Positions 23,898 through 32,642 of a DNA stretch of 64,000 nucleotides are shown in pieces. Numbering within the stretch: the stretch's first letter is position 1; each line of letters starts with the position of its first letter. The notes beneath the pieces are model-generated. The model was not told the origin of the DNA, did no database searches, and saw nothing but the letters and a program-made list of their open reading frames with translations. Made by a program: the position numbers and the translations under genes. Source of the stretch: VGBV01 sp963780395 (GTDB taxonomy: Bacteria; Actinomycetota; Thermoleophilia; Solirubrobacterales; 70-9); the NCBI GenBank assembly GCA_963780395.1, contig CAWABY010000009.1:56859-120858 (forward strand), read 5' to 3'.

Positions 23898-24178
23898 TTC
23901 AGTTTGAACCGCGGGTCGCGATCGGCTAACTGGCGGAGCCGATCGATGCGCAGGACCCGCCGGTAAGCCTGATCGCCGAGCCCGGGCTAACTCCCCATGG
24001 CCTCGAATCGCAAATCCACTACATCGGACCTCCTCTGAGAAGTCCCGCGGCTGCGGTAGTTTGTCCGCCCACTGCGGAGCTCTGAATCACCGAATCGGGT
24101 GGTAACCAAGAGTGTGCGAGGCTTAGTCAAGTCGGCGTAGTCGCAAACCGAAGACGCTTCGCCGCCGGTACCCCCAGC
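23898..24178. other. Gene-free stretch ahead of DUF2252 gene
   Basis: About 280 bp between the hairpin and the DUF2252 start. No conserved ORF or repeat was found. It is locally less GC-rich than its surroundings and may hold the DUF2252 promoter. Confidence 0.4.
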
Positions 24179-25606
24179 ATGTCCGCGGCACCCACAAATG
24201 CCCCGCCTGTAGGCACGCTTGTCTCGGCAGACGACCGCGCCGCCGCCGGCAAGGCGGCGCGCGAGAAGGCCTCTCGCTCGAGTCACGGAGACTGGGAACG
24301 TCCAGCCCGCCGGCGAGACCCCGTCAAGGTGCTCGAGGATCAGGCCAAGAGCCGGGTCCAAGAACTCGTTCCGATCCGCTACGGGCGGATGCTGGCCTCG
24401 CCCTTTACGTTCTTCCGCGGCGCGGCGGCGATCATGGCGATGGACCTCGCGAAGACGCCCCAGTCCGGGATTCGAGTGCAGCTATGCGGCGACGCGCACC
24501 TCTCGAACTTCGGGATCTTTGCCGCCCCCGATCGCCGGTTGGTGTTGGACGTCAACGACTTCGACGAGACCCTTCCCGGGCCTTGGGAGTGGGACCTCAA
24601 GCGTCTCGCGGCTAGTTTCGCGATCGCCGGGCGCGATCGCGACTTCACTCCGAAGGAGACCCGGCGCGCCGTCCTCAGAACGGCCCGCGCGTACCGCGAG
24701 GCGATGCGGAAATTCGCCGCGATGCGGAACTTCGAGGTTTGGTACGCGCGCCTCGACGTCGACGCCCTGCTGGCCGACGTGGCCAAGGTCGCCGACGCCA
24801 AGCAGATGAAGACGGCGCGGAAGAGCATGGCCAAGGCCGGGAAGAAGAACAGCCTCAAGGCGTTCGACCGCCTCGTCCACGAGGTCGATGGCGAGCCGCG
24901 GATCATCAGCGATCCGCCGCTGCTGGTGCCCGTCCGGGAGCTCGTTTCCGAGGATCATGCCGACCAGGCCGAGGAGCAGATCCTCGAGATGATCGGCCGT
25001 TACCGCGAGAGCCTCAAGGGGGATCGCCGCCACCTCTTCGACAGCTACCGGTTCATCGAGATGGCGCGCAAGGTGGTCGGGGTCGGCAGTGTCGGTACGC
25101 GCGCCTGGGTGGTCCTGATGATGGGTCGCGACGGGCAGGACCCACTCTTTATGCAGGCCAAGGAGGCCGAGGCCTCGGTGCTGGAGCCCTACGCCGGGGC
25201 GAGCGAGTTCGGAAACCACGGCGAGCGGGTGGTCGAGGGCCAGTGGCTGATGCAGGCATCGAGCGACATCCTTCTCGGCTGGCTCCCGGCGACCGGGTTC
25301 GACGGCGCCGAGCGAGCCTTCTATGTGCGGCAGCTTTGGGACGGGAAGCGATCGGTCGACGTCGAGGCCCTGCCACCGGCGGGGCTGGAGCTCTACGGGC
25401 AGGTGTGCGGCTGGACGCTGGCCCGAGCCCATGCACGATCCGGCGACCGGATCGCGATCGGCGCCTACCTTGGCAAGGGCGACAGCTTCGATCAGGCGAT
25501 CGCCGAGTTCTCCGAGCGCTACGCCGACCAGAACGAGCTCGATTACGCCGCGCTCGCCGACGCGGCCAAGTCGGGGCGCATCGAGGTTGAGACGGACCTT
25601 GTCTGA
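24179..25606 (+). CDS. DUF2252 family protein
   Basis: A 475-residue member of DUF2252, whose core has a kinase-like pattern. VQLCGDAHLSNFGIFA (near residue 101) resembles the catalytic loop of aminoglycoside/choline-kinase folds, and LVLDVNDFDETLPGPWEWDLKRLAASF supplies a DFDE metal motif. FFRGAAAIMAMDL lies just before. Activity is not known. It is the largest gene of island II and is followed by att module 2. Confidence 0.85.
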   Translation: MSAAPTNAPPVGTLVSADDRAAAGKAAREKASRSSHGDWERPARRRDPVKVLEDQAKSRVQELVPIRYGRMLASPFTFFRGAAAIMAMDLAKTPQSGIRVQLCGDAHLSNFGIFAAPDRRLVLDVNDFDETLPGPWEWDLKRLAASFAIAGRDRDFTPKETRRAVLRTARAYREAMRKFAAMRNFEVWYARLDVDALLADVAKVADAKQMKTARKSMAKAGKKNSLKAFDRLVHEVDGEPRIISDPPLLVPVRELVSEDHADQAEEQILEMIGRYRESLKGDRRHLFDSYRFIEMARKVVGVGSVGTRAWVVLMMGRDGQDPLFMQAKEAEASVLEPYAGASEFGNHGERVVEGQWLMQASSDILLGWLPATGFDGAERAFYVRQLWDGKRSVDVEALPPAGLELYGQVCGWTLARAHARSGDRIAIGAYLGKGDSFDQAIAEFSERYADQNELDYAALADAAKSGRIEVETDLV

Positions 25607-25841
25607 AGGGCCGGGCCATTGGGCTGCCCCTCTTCGTCCAAAGCAGCGGGGAACCACTGCTTTCCATGCGGAGCAGCACTTCCGACGCTCACATCCTCAT
25701 CCCTCGCGCGATTAGGGCAGCTAAGACGGCGTGACCCGGTCGCGGTCGCTGCGACTTGCTTGCACCCGGCGCCACCGGCCTTGCTGAATCGAGGCCCGAT
25801 CAGCGTCCCGGACCGACCCGCGGATGAGAAGGCCTCCGCGT

Positions 25842-25997
25842 GGTACCACCGTGGTACCGGACGGATTGTCCTATCCGTCCAGATCGTCCAGGGCGGTGGA
25901 CGCATAGGACTTGACCGACGCTCCGGGACGCATGGACACCGATTCCTCGTCGGCTGGGGGCCGAAAGGTCGCTGGTTCAAATCCAGTCGCCCCGACT
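25842..25997 (+). repeat. att module 2: 108-bp arm plus tRNA-Pro 3' copy
   Basis: GGTACC at 25842 and 25853; GTCC at 25868, 25877 and 25886; GGAC at 25898 and 25907, with CGAC at the third mirrored position. The tRNA copy at 25950-25997 is identical for 48 bp. Alignment with modules 1, 3 and 4 needs no gaps. Confidence 0.85.
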
Positions 25998-26065
25998 TTC
26001 TCGCCTACCGTGGCTGTCTCTGCGATGCTGGCATTCGGCCGGTCCGCTGACTGCTACGGAAGGCG

Positions 26066-28405
26066 ATGGGGTTGACACAGCCCGGCTCGGAGAAGGAGAG
26101 GTTCGGCGTCCGCGTGCTCGGTGAGCTCGCGCTCGAGGTCGGCGGGCGCGAGTCGGAAGGGATCGCAAGCCATAGGGCGCGCTCGTTGCTCGGCTGGCTC
26201 GCGGTGCATCCCGGGCTGCATCCCCGCGGCCGTGTCGCGGGTGTGTTCTGGCCGGACGTCCTCGAGGAGAGCGCGCGGTCCAGTCTCCGTACCACGCTCG
26301 CCACGCTCAAGCGCGAGCTCGGCGAGTCGGCATCAGGCGTGGTGACCGCGTCGCGCGAGCGCATAGGAATCGAGCCGGGCCGTGAGGCGTGGATCGACCT
26401 GCGGGCTTTCGAGCAGCTGGTCTCACAAGGGAAGCTCGAGCAGGCGGCGGCTCTCTGCCGCGGGGATCTGCTGGCGGATCTGGACGACGACTGGGTGAAC
26501 GAGCCCCGCGAGCACCACCGCCATCAGCTGCTGGGCGTGCTCGGTCAGCTGGCGGCACAGGCCGAGCGCTCCGGAGATCTCGACTCGGCTCTGGACCGCA
26601 CCCGCGAGCAGGTGGGCCTCGACCCCCTCTCCGAAGAAGCTCAGAGCGATCTGGTGCGCCGGCTGGCTGCGGCCGGCGACCGGGCGGGGGCACTGGCGGC
26701 CTACCAGGCCTACGGGGTTCGGCTCCGCCGCGACCTGGGCATGGCCCCGTCGGCCGGGATTCGCGAGGTGGTTGACAGGGTCCGAAGTGGCGAGGGACGA
26801 TCGTTCAGGGAGCCACTGGGCCCGGAGAAGGTGGTCGGAGGGTTCGTGCTGCCGACCGCGCTTCGTTCGGTGCCCCAAACCCCCTACGTGGGCCGGATCG
26901 AAGAGCACGAGCGGCTGAGGGCGTCCTCCCGGGAGGTGCGCGATGGCTCGCGGCGGGTCGTGCTGCTCTCCGGTGAGCCGGGGATCGGCAAGACCCGGCT
27001 CGCTGCGCACGCCGCTCTGGAGGCGCATGACGATGGGTTCGCGGTGTGCTGGGGTGCGGCCGCCGAGTATCTGAGCGCACCCTACGGGCCCTGGATCCAG
27101 GCGCTTTCGCACTACGTCGAGCATGGGCCCGAGGCAGTGCTGGCCGCGCACGTGGACCGCCACGGTGGCGAGATCGCCCGGCTATTGCGCGGTTCGCTGG
27201 ACAAGCGGATGGCCGGGGTCCCGATGCCGCAGCAGGCTGACCCCGAGACCGATCAGTACCTGATGTTCGAGGCGGTCGTGGGGCTCCTGCAGGCGGCCGG
27301 CGAGCACAGCCCGGTGGTGCTCGTGCTCGACGACCTGCATTGGGCCGACATCCAGACCCTGTCGCTGCTCGAGCACGTGGCTGCGGGAACAGGGAATGCC
27401 CCCTTGCTCGTGCTCGGGACCTACCGGGATTCAGACCTCGACCGCGGCCATCCGCTCCGTGGCGCTCTCGCGGACCTGCAGAGGCTGGACGGGGTGAAGC
27501 GCCAGGCGCTGCATGGGCTCGGCGTCGATGAGGTCGCAGAGCTGGTGGCCGCGACGACGGGGCTCGAGATGAACGCTGCCGGCCTCGAGCTGGCGCGCGA
27601 GATCGCAGGGGAGACGGACGGAAACCCCTTCTTCGTGGCCGAGATCCTGCGTCACCTGACGGAGTCAGGCGCGCTCTCCCAAGTTCCCGATGGGCGCTGG
27701 CAGCTGTGGTCCTCGATCGCGGAGCTAGGGCTTCCCCACAGTCTCCGCGAGGTGGTGTGCAGCCGGATTGATCGTCTGGGCGAGCAGCTGGAGCAGACCC
27801 TGACCATCGGGGCGGTGGCCGGCCGCACATTCGACGTCGAGCTGCTCGCCCTGCTGGTGGAGGCCGGCGAGGAGGAGCTCCTGGACGCGCTCGATATGGC
27901 CGTGCAGGCGTCGGTGCTGGTGGAGTCCCCGGCGCGGGTGGGGCGCTTCAGCTTCGCCCATCCGGTGATCAACCATGCCCTCTATGAGGCCGCCGGGCCG
28001 GCGCGGCGCAGCTGGCTTCACCGCCGGGTGGCCGAAGGGTTGGAGCAGCTGTGCAGCGAGGAGTCCGGCGAGCGGCTGGTGGCCGAGTTGATCGAGGACA
28101 CGGTCGGGTCGGCCGGCGGCTCGGCAACGGTTCTGGCCTACCAGTGGCGTAAGGCGGGGGATTCCGAGCGAGCGGTCGACTACCTGCTGATGGCAGCCGA
28201 ACAGGCAGGGGGCGGATCACTGGGAGCGGAGGCAGTTGCCCTCTACAACCAGGCGCTCGAGCTGATGCCGGAGGGTGAATCAGACCGCCGGCGCGAGGTG
28301 AACCTGAAACGGGCGGTTGCCTACGCGCGCTATACCCACGCGATCGGAGGCGAAGGGTCAAACGCGTTTCCAGCTCAGCGCGGACAGCGAAGCGGTGGGG
28401 GGTGA
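26066..28405 (+). CDS. BTAD/AAA-ATPase transcriptional regulator, probably C-terminally truncated
   Basis: A 779-residue SARP/AfsR-type regulator. Residues 10-105 form an OmpR-like winged helix (RVLGELALEVGG...RSSLRTTLATLKREL), 110-245 the bacterial transcriptional activation domain with TPR-like repeats. From about 275 an AAA domain has P-loop SGEPGIGKTRLA and Walker B VVLVLDDLHWAD. The last residues (GGEGSNAFPAQRGQRSGGG) look unrelated to the family, which usually continues with TPR repeats for several hundred residues more, so the 3' end seems lost or shifted. No target cluster is adjacent. Confidence 0.78.
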   Translation: MGLTQPGSEKERFGVRVLGELALEVGGRESEGIASHRARSLLGWLAVHPGLHPRGRVAGVFWPDVLEESARSSLRTTLATLKRELGESASGVVTASRERIGIEPGREAWIDLRAFEQLVSQGKLEQAAALCRGDLLADLDDDWVNEPREHHRHQLLGVLGQLAAQAERSGDLDSALDRTREQVGLDPLSEEAQSDLVRRLAAAGDRAGALAAYQAYGVRLRRDLGMAPSAGIREVVDRVRSGEGRSFREPLGPEKVVGGFVLPTALRSVPQTPYVGRIEEHERLRASSREVRDGSRRVVLLSGEPGIGKTRLAAHAALEAHDDGFAVCWGAAAEYLSAPYGPWIQALSHYVEHGPEAVLAAHVDRHGGEIARLLRGSLDKRMAGVPMPQQADPETDQYLMFEAVVGLLQAAGEHSPVVLVLDDLHWADIQTLSLLEHVAAGTGNAPLLVLGTYRDSDLDRGHPLRGALADLQRLDGVKRQALHGLGVDEVAELVAATTGLEMNAAGLELAREIAGETDGNPFFVAEILRHLTESGALSQVPDGRWQLWSSIAELGLPHSLREVVCSRIDRLGEQLEQTLTIGAVAGRTFDVELLALLVEAGEEELLDALDMAVQASVLVESPARVGRFSFAHPVINHALYEAAGPARRSWLHRRVAEGLEQLCSEESGERLVAELIEDTVGSAGGSATVLAYQWRKAGDSERAVDYLLMAAEQAGGGSLGAEAVALYNQALELMPEGESDRRREVNLKRAVAYARYTHAIGGEGSNAFPAQRGQRSGGG

Positions 28406-28406
28406 A

Positions 28407-28688
28407 TCAGCCCCCGAAATCGGCCGGCGTCACATCAGCGGCGATCTCGTACATGCGCGTGACCGTGTGCCCACCGACTTTTTCAGCGTGCTCGCGGAGC
28501 TGTTCCTCGTTTGGAGCCTCGTAGACGCAGAAGCTCTTGATGACGGACTGGTCGCTGACGACGTGGCTGTGCTCCCAGGTGATGCCCGGGAAGCTCTCCT
28601 GGGCGACGCTTACCGTGCGTGCGCCGACCTTTTCCATGTCCTCCTGTACGGCGGAGTCGTAGACCCGTTCGATCATGTAGCGAGGCAT
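28407..28688 (-). CDS. DUF4242 (small nickel-binding-like) protein
   Basis: A 93-residue ferredoxin-fold protein. MPRYMIERVYDSAVQ at the start, ITWEHSHVVSDQSVIKSFCVYEAPNEEQLREHAEKVG in the middle and a short acidic end fit DUF4242. The conserved His and Cys in these stretches suggest metal binding in the family. The start at 28688 is preceded by GGGAGCAG. It is convergent with the BTAD gene. Confidence 0.82.
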   Translation of the reverse strand: MPRYMIERVYDSAVQEDMEKVGARTVSVAQESFPGITWEHSHVVSDQSVIKSFCVYEAPNEEQLREHAEKVGGHTVTRMYEIAADVTPADFGG

Positions 28689-28837
28689 CACTGCTCCCTC
28701 TTCGGACTGTTTCGATACTAACGCGCGCCAACGCCAGGACCGTTGTCGCGCAGGAATAACGCGGGCCTCACGGTGAGCACACGGGCCGGGGCGAGACTCG
28801 TTCCGTGTCTCATCCAATAAAGCGCAAGGAGGCTCCT

Positions 28838-29269
28838 ATGCATCGGAGCACGATCAGGAGAGAGAAGTCACCCAGGCACCGCACCGCCGTCACCGCAGCC
28901 CTTTTCGCCGGCCTGCTGGCGACGGCTGCGTTGGCGGCCTCGGCATCGCCCGCGGCGGCGGCAACAGCACCCCAGCTCGAGAAGGCGGGGTGGACCTGCA
29001 TAACCCCGCTGCCCTTCGCCGACGATCAGCACTGCTTCGGCCCCAAGGGGTTCGAGCGGTTGATCACCGGCGAGGCTAGAGCGGTGAAGGCGAAGGTCTT
29101 CGATGCCACCGGTCAGGTGTACGAAGGCATCGAGCTCAACGTACGCGGCGACGTCTTCAACGGTCAGCCCTGCCCGACCGATCCGCCGACGTTCGAGTAC
29201 ACGTACCTCGGCCCGGTCTTCGGTCTCGACTACTGGGCCTGCCACCGCTTCGACAGCGATCACACCTAG
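28838..29269 (+). CDS. Small secreted protein, unknown function
   Basis: A 143-residue protein with a clear signal peptide (charged MHRSTIRREKSPRHR, hydrophobic about 19-40, AAAATA cleavage region). The mature part has four to five cysteines (WTCI, QHCF, QPCP, WACH), compatible with two disulfides. AAGGAGG lies 8 bp upstream of the ATG at 28838. No known domain was recognised. A strong hairpin follows. Confidence 0.65.
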   Translation: MHRSTIRREKSPRHRTAVTAALFAGLLATAALAASASPAAAATAPQLEKAGWTCITPLPFADDQHCFGPKGFERLITGEARAVKAKVFDATGQVYEGIELNVRGDVFNGQPCPTDPPTFEYTYLGPVFGLDYWACHRFDSDHT

Positions 29270-29299
29270 CCAGCGGTCGCCTCGACGAGCCACGAGCGA

Positions 29300-29325
29300 G
29301 AACGGCCCGCTACGGCGGGCCGTTC
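29300..29325 (+). terminator. Hairpin terminator after the secreted-protein gene
   Basis: GAACGGCCCGC pairs perfectly with GCGGGCCGTTC across the loop TACG, 30 bp after the stop. Few Ts follow. Confidence 0.7.
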
Positions 29326-29328
29326 TCC

Positions 29329-29916
29329 GTGACGTTGATCACGGAGGCGCTCTGCCCTGGACGAGCTTCGGATCTTCTGGAGCGGCGGAAGCGTGGCGGC
29401 GGTAAGGGGGCCGCAGCACTGGCCGCCGATCGTGACACGCCGGCAGCAGATCCTCGCGGCGCTGCGGAGATGGCCAGCGCCACCAGCCCTGGCCCAGTGC
29501 CCGAGGGAAGCACCGATCCCGTGACGGCGATCCTCTTTGGCGTCACCTCCGAGCGGGTCCGCGAGTGGCTTGCGTCGTCAAGCGGCAGCAGGAGCGGCGC
29601 ACTTGTCCGGAGTGCCAGGTTCGGCCGGCGTGGCCGAGGGTCCGGCCCGGGTTATCCACGATCCCGACCAGCTCGACGAACTCGAGGAGGGGGAGGTCCT
29701 GGTGGCGCCTTCGACGTCCACGAGCTGGACCCCAGCCTTCGGCAGGCCCGCGGCCGCCGTATTGGATATCGGCGGATCATGAGCCACGCGGCCATCGTCG
29801 CCCGCGAGTACGGACTGCCCGCTGTCCTGGGTCTCGGGGATGCCACTAAATCGATCAAGACCGGCGAGCGGGTGCGGGTTGACGGGAGCGCTGGCGTCGT
29901 AACGATCCTCGACTGA
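29329..29916 (+). pseudogene. 3' remnant of a PEP-utilising enzyme (PPDK/PEP-synthase-like)
   Basis: Pieces of the mobile phosphohistidine domain lie in different frames: GPVPEGSTDPVTAILFGVTSERVREWL in one, SGVPGSAGVAEGPARVIHDPDQLDELEEGEVLVAP and TSWTPAFGRPAAAVLDIGG in a second, then MSHAAIVAREYGLPAVLGLGDATKSIKTGERVRVDG back in the first. The SHAAIVARE motif contains the catalytic His. A single-base change near 29778 separates the last two blocks. The N-terminal ATP-grasp region is absent. Confidence 0.7.
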
Positions 29917-30052
29917 CCGACCTGCGGATCGTTCCCGGATGCTCGAGCCGCTCGGCGCTGGATCGCCCGCCGCACCCGCATCGCTCAGGCTGGGGCCCGA
30001 CCACCGTTTCACTGGGAGGCAACCAGGCCCCCCGCTTCGCATCCGATGTCGT

Positions 30053-30209
30053 GGTACCGCTTTGGTACCGGATGCATCGTCCTATCTGTCCGGATCGTCC
30101 ACGGCGGTGGACGGATAGGACGATATGGATGCTCCGGGACGGATAGACACCGATAGGTGCTCGGCTGGGGGCCGAAAGGTCGCTGGTTCAAATCCAGTCG
30201 CCCCGACTA
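30053..30209 (+). repeat. att module 3: 108-bp arm plus 49-bp tRNA-Pro 3' copy
   Basis: GGTACC at 30053 and 30064; GTCC at 30079, 30088 and 30097; GGAC at 30109 and 30118, GGAT at 30127. GTCCAC and GTGGAC flank the centre GGCG, so the arm can form a hairpin. The tRNA copy at 30161-30209 is identical over 49 bp. The first 30 bp after it resemble those after copy 1. Confidence 0.87.
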
Positions 30210-30232
30210 ATTCTCATCGGCTTCGCGTAGGA

Positions 30233-30835
30233 CTAGCGCGCGGTGTGGGAGATGTCCGGCTGCTTCGGCAACAGCCGGTGGCCGTCGACGACGGCGGCCG
30301 CGACGTCGGCAAGCTTGGAGTTGGTCCGGCGCGACTGGTCGCGCAGCATCTCGAAGGCATCTGCGTCATCTACCGAATGACGCTCCATCAAGATTCCCTT
30401 CGCCCGCTCGGTGACCGATCGGCGACCGAACGCGGCCTCGAGGTCGTGGTACTCGGTGAACCGGCGAAGCACGATGTCGATCGCGCTTTGCCAGTCGTCG
30501 ACGTCGGCGTCGGTGAGGTAGGCGAAGATCCCGCGCTTGGACGCCTCCTTGACGAAGGCCGGATCGGGTTCGTGCATGAGCAGAATCACCGGGCAGGAGG
30601 CCTCCTGCACGATCTTGTCGATCAGGGCGAGGGCATGCTCCGAGCTCTGTCCGAGACCGACGAGCGCGACATCGGGTCGCTCCCTGGCGGTCACGACTCC
30701 GACGTCCTTGACGTCGATCTCGCGGGCGATCACCCCGTGCCCGAGGTTCGCAACCGCCGATGCGACGAGCGCCAGCTGATCCTTGCGCTCGTTGGCGATC
30801 AGCACCCGGAGATGCTCGGTCTCGCGATAGCTCAT
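30233..30835 (-). CDS. Receiver-ANTAR response regulator
   Basis: A 200-residue protein with a degenerate receiver at about residues 10-125 (LRVLIANERKDQLALV; Asp in RPDVALVGLG) and a C-terminal ANTAR RNA-binding domain (about 130-190: RRSVTERAKGILMERHSVDDADAFEMLRDQSRRTNSKLADVAAAVV). ANTAR proteins act by antitermination at paired RNA hairpins. The acidic pocket lacks the usual DD pair (ANERKD), so control may not be by phosphorylation. The ATG at 30835 is preferred over an upstream ATG that adds 27 unconserved residues. Confidence 0.87.
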   Translation of the reverse strand: MSYRETEHLRVLIANERKDQLALVASAVANLGHGVIAREIDVKDVGVVTARERPDVALVGLGQSSEHALALIDKIVQEASCPVILLMHEPDPAFVKEASKRGIFAYLTDADVDDWQSAIDIVLRRFTEYHDLEAAFGRRSVTERAKGILMERHSVDDADAFEMLRDQSRRTNSKLADVAAAVVDGHRLLPKQPDISHTAR

Positions 30836-31073
30836 CGACGGTCCAGTCAGTCCGGAGTCTAACTCGGGGCAGCGCCCCGGAGGGCGCTGACGGCATTCAC
30901 CCGGCCGCCTCATCAAAAGTGGGTGGTTCGAGCTTGGGTGGGGGGAGTATGGTGGGTAGCTCGCTTCGCCTTAAACCTCGGCGAGCGAATCCTTTCGGCT
31001 CCGACCCTCGGCCGTGTATAGGGCGTACCGACCTCAAACGGTCTGCCCCATAACCACCAACGCTAGGAGCCAC

Positions 31074-32306
31074 ATGTCTGTCAAGACCGAAAAGTCAGCG
31101 GACGCCACAGCGATCCGGCCGTTCACGATCGACACCCCCGAGGCGGATCTCGATGACCTGCGCGCGCGCATCGCGGCCACGCGCTGGCCCGAAAAGGAGA
31201 CCGTCGACGATCAGTCGCAGGGGCCGCGCCTCGCGATGATGCAGGCGGTTGCGCGCTACTGGGCCGAGGAGTACGACTGGCGCGAGTGCGAGGAGCGGCT
31301 GAAGGCCCTACCGCACTTCATCACCGAGATCGATGGGCTGGACATTCATTTCATTCACGTTCGTTCGGACCATGACGATGCGTTGCCGCTCCTCGTCTGC
31401 CACGGGTGGCCCGGTTCGGTCATCGAGCAGCTGAAGATCATCGATCCACTGACCAATCCGACGGCAGATGGCGCGAGCGCGGTCGACGCGTTTCATCTGG
31501 TGATCCCGTCGATGCCGGGCTACGGGTTCTCCGGCAAGCCGGCCGAGACCGGCTGGGGCCCTGAGCGCATCGGGCGTGCCTGGGATGAGCTGATGAAGCG
31601 CCTGGGCTACGACCGCTACGTCGCCTCGGGCGGCGATTGGGGCGGGGAAATGGTTGATGCGATGGGTGTGCAGGCGCCTCCGGGGTTGCTCGGCATCCAC
31701 ACCAACTTCGCTGGTGCTGTTCGACCCGACGTCGCAGCGGGGGTCGGGGCCGGCGCGCCGCCCCCCGGTCTCGATGACGAGGAAACCCAAAACTACGAGA
31801 AGCTGAAGGTCTTTTTCGCTACGGACGCGGGCTATGCAATCGAGAGCGCGACCCACCCGCAGGCGCTGTACGGAATTGCGGATTCACCTATCGGCCTCGC
31901 CGCCTGGATGATCGACCACGACGCAGTCAGTATGGAGATGATCTCTCGCGTCTTTGTCGACGAGGCCGAGGAGGGCTTGACCCGAGACGACGTGCTCGAC
32001 AACATCACCCACTACTGGTTGACGAACACGGGGGTCTCTGCGGCACGCCTCTATTGGGAAGACCAGGCCAACTTCTTCGACCCGACGACCTGGCCGACGG
32101 CCAACCCCTCGGCGATCGTGGACATCCCGGTGTCCGTGAGCGTCTTTCCCGACGAGATCTACACGCCGCCGAGGAGTTGGGCTGAGCAGGCCTACCCCAA
32201 GCTCATCCATTACAACAAGCTCGACAAGGGCGGGCACTTTGCCGCCTGGGAGCAGCCGGAGCTCTTTTCAGAAGAGGTCCGTGCGGGGTTCCGGAAGCTC
32301 CGCTAG
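31074..32306 (+). CDS. Epoxide hydrolase (EHN-type alpha/beta hydrolase)
   Basis: A 410-residue microsomal-type epoxide hydrolase. The N-terminal EHN domain (about 15-125: IRPFTIDTPEADLDDLRARIAATRWP) precedes the alpha/beta fold with LLVCHGWPGSVIE (oxyanion HGWP), nucleophile elbow GGDWGG, lid tyrosine region and late His in DKGGHFAAWEQPE. It would open epoxides to diols. The ATG at 31074 follows GGAG. Confidence 0.9.
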   Translation: MSVKTEKSADATAIRPFTIDTPEADLDDLRARIAATRWPEKETVDDQSQGPRLAMMQAVARYWAEEYDWRECEERLKALPHFITEIDGLDIHFIHVRSDHDDALPLLVCHGWPGSVIEQLKIIDPLTNPTADGASAVDAFHLVIPSMPGYGFSGKPAETGWGPERIGRAWDELMKRLGYDRYVASGGDWGGEMVDAMGVQAPPGLLGIHTNFAGAVRPDVAAGVGAGAPPPGLDDEETQNYEKLKVFFATDAGYAIESATHPQALYGIADSPIGLAAWMIDHDAVSMEMISRVFVDEAEEGLTRDDVLDNITHYWLTNTGVSAARLYWEDQANFFDPTTWPTANPSAIVDIPVSVSVFPDEIYTPPRSWAEQAYPKLIHYNKLDKGGHFAAWEQPELFSEEVRAGFRKLR

Positions 32307-32407
32307 GTGATCGTGTGCACATGCCTCGCTCGGCGGGGCTACCGAGTGGCTCAACTCTGAGCTGCGCCGGCAGATAGCTGAGACTCGGAAGCGCACGAGG
32401 AGGCCTC

Positions 32408-32575
32408 ATGTCCCACACCCAACAAGCCGCGGACCACGGACGCCGCTGGTACCAATTGCGGCCGGAGCCTCGCCGCCGCGCCGACCTGATGGGATTCAAC
32501 TCCACATTCTGGATGGTGCTGGTGTGGCTCATCGTGATCGTCCTGATCGTCTACCCGTTCCCGTGGTGGTGGTGA
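32408..32575 (+). CDS. 55-residue single-helix membrane protein
   Basis: Translates from ATG 32408 to TGA 32573-32575: a basic N-terminal half (RPEPRRRADLMG) and one hydrophobic helix WMVLVWLIVIVLIVYPF ending in PWWW. A ribosome-binding site GGAGG lies 6-8 bp upstream. A second 22-residue reading (32578-32646) then overlaps the TTG start of the thioredoxin-like gene. No family recognised. Confidence 0.5.
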   Translation: MSHTQQAADHGRRWYQLRPEPRRRADLMGFNSTFWMVLVWLIVIVLIVYPFPWWW

Positions 32576-32642
32576 CAATGAGCACGGCAGCGACCACCAG
32601 CGGGCCAGGGATCCGAGCTGCGAGACAGCTCAGGACACTCCG

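Larger units (their letters stand above)
21814..25997 (+). mobile_element. Island II
   Basis: A 4184-bp segment from the end of tRNA-Pro copy 1 to the end of copy 2. It holds a decayed SnoaL-like gene, three membrane-protein genes and a DUF2252 gene, all on the plus strand. There is no integrase or transposase. Confidence 0.65.
25998..30209 (+). mobile_element. Island III
   Basis: A 4212-bp segment ending at tRNA-Pro copy 3. It carries a BTAD/AAA regulator, a DUF4242 gene on the minus strand, a secreted protein and a decayed PEP-utilising enzyme fragment. No recombinase. Confidence 0.65.
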
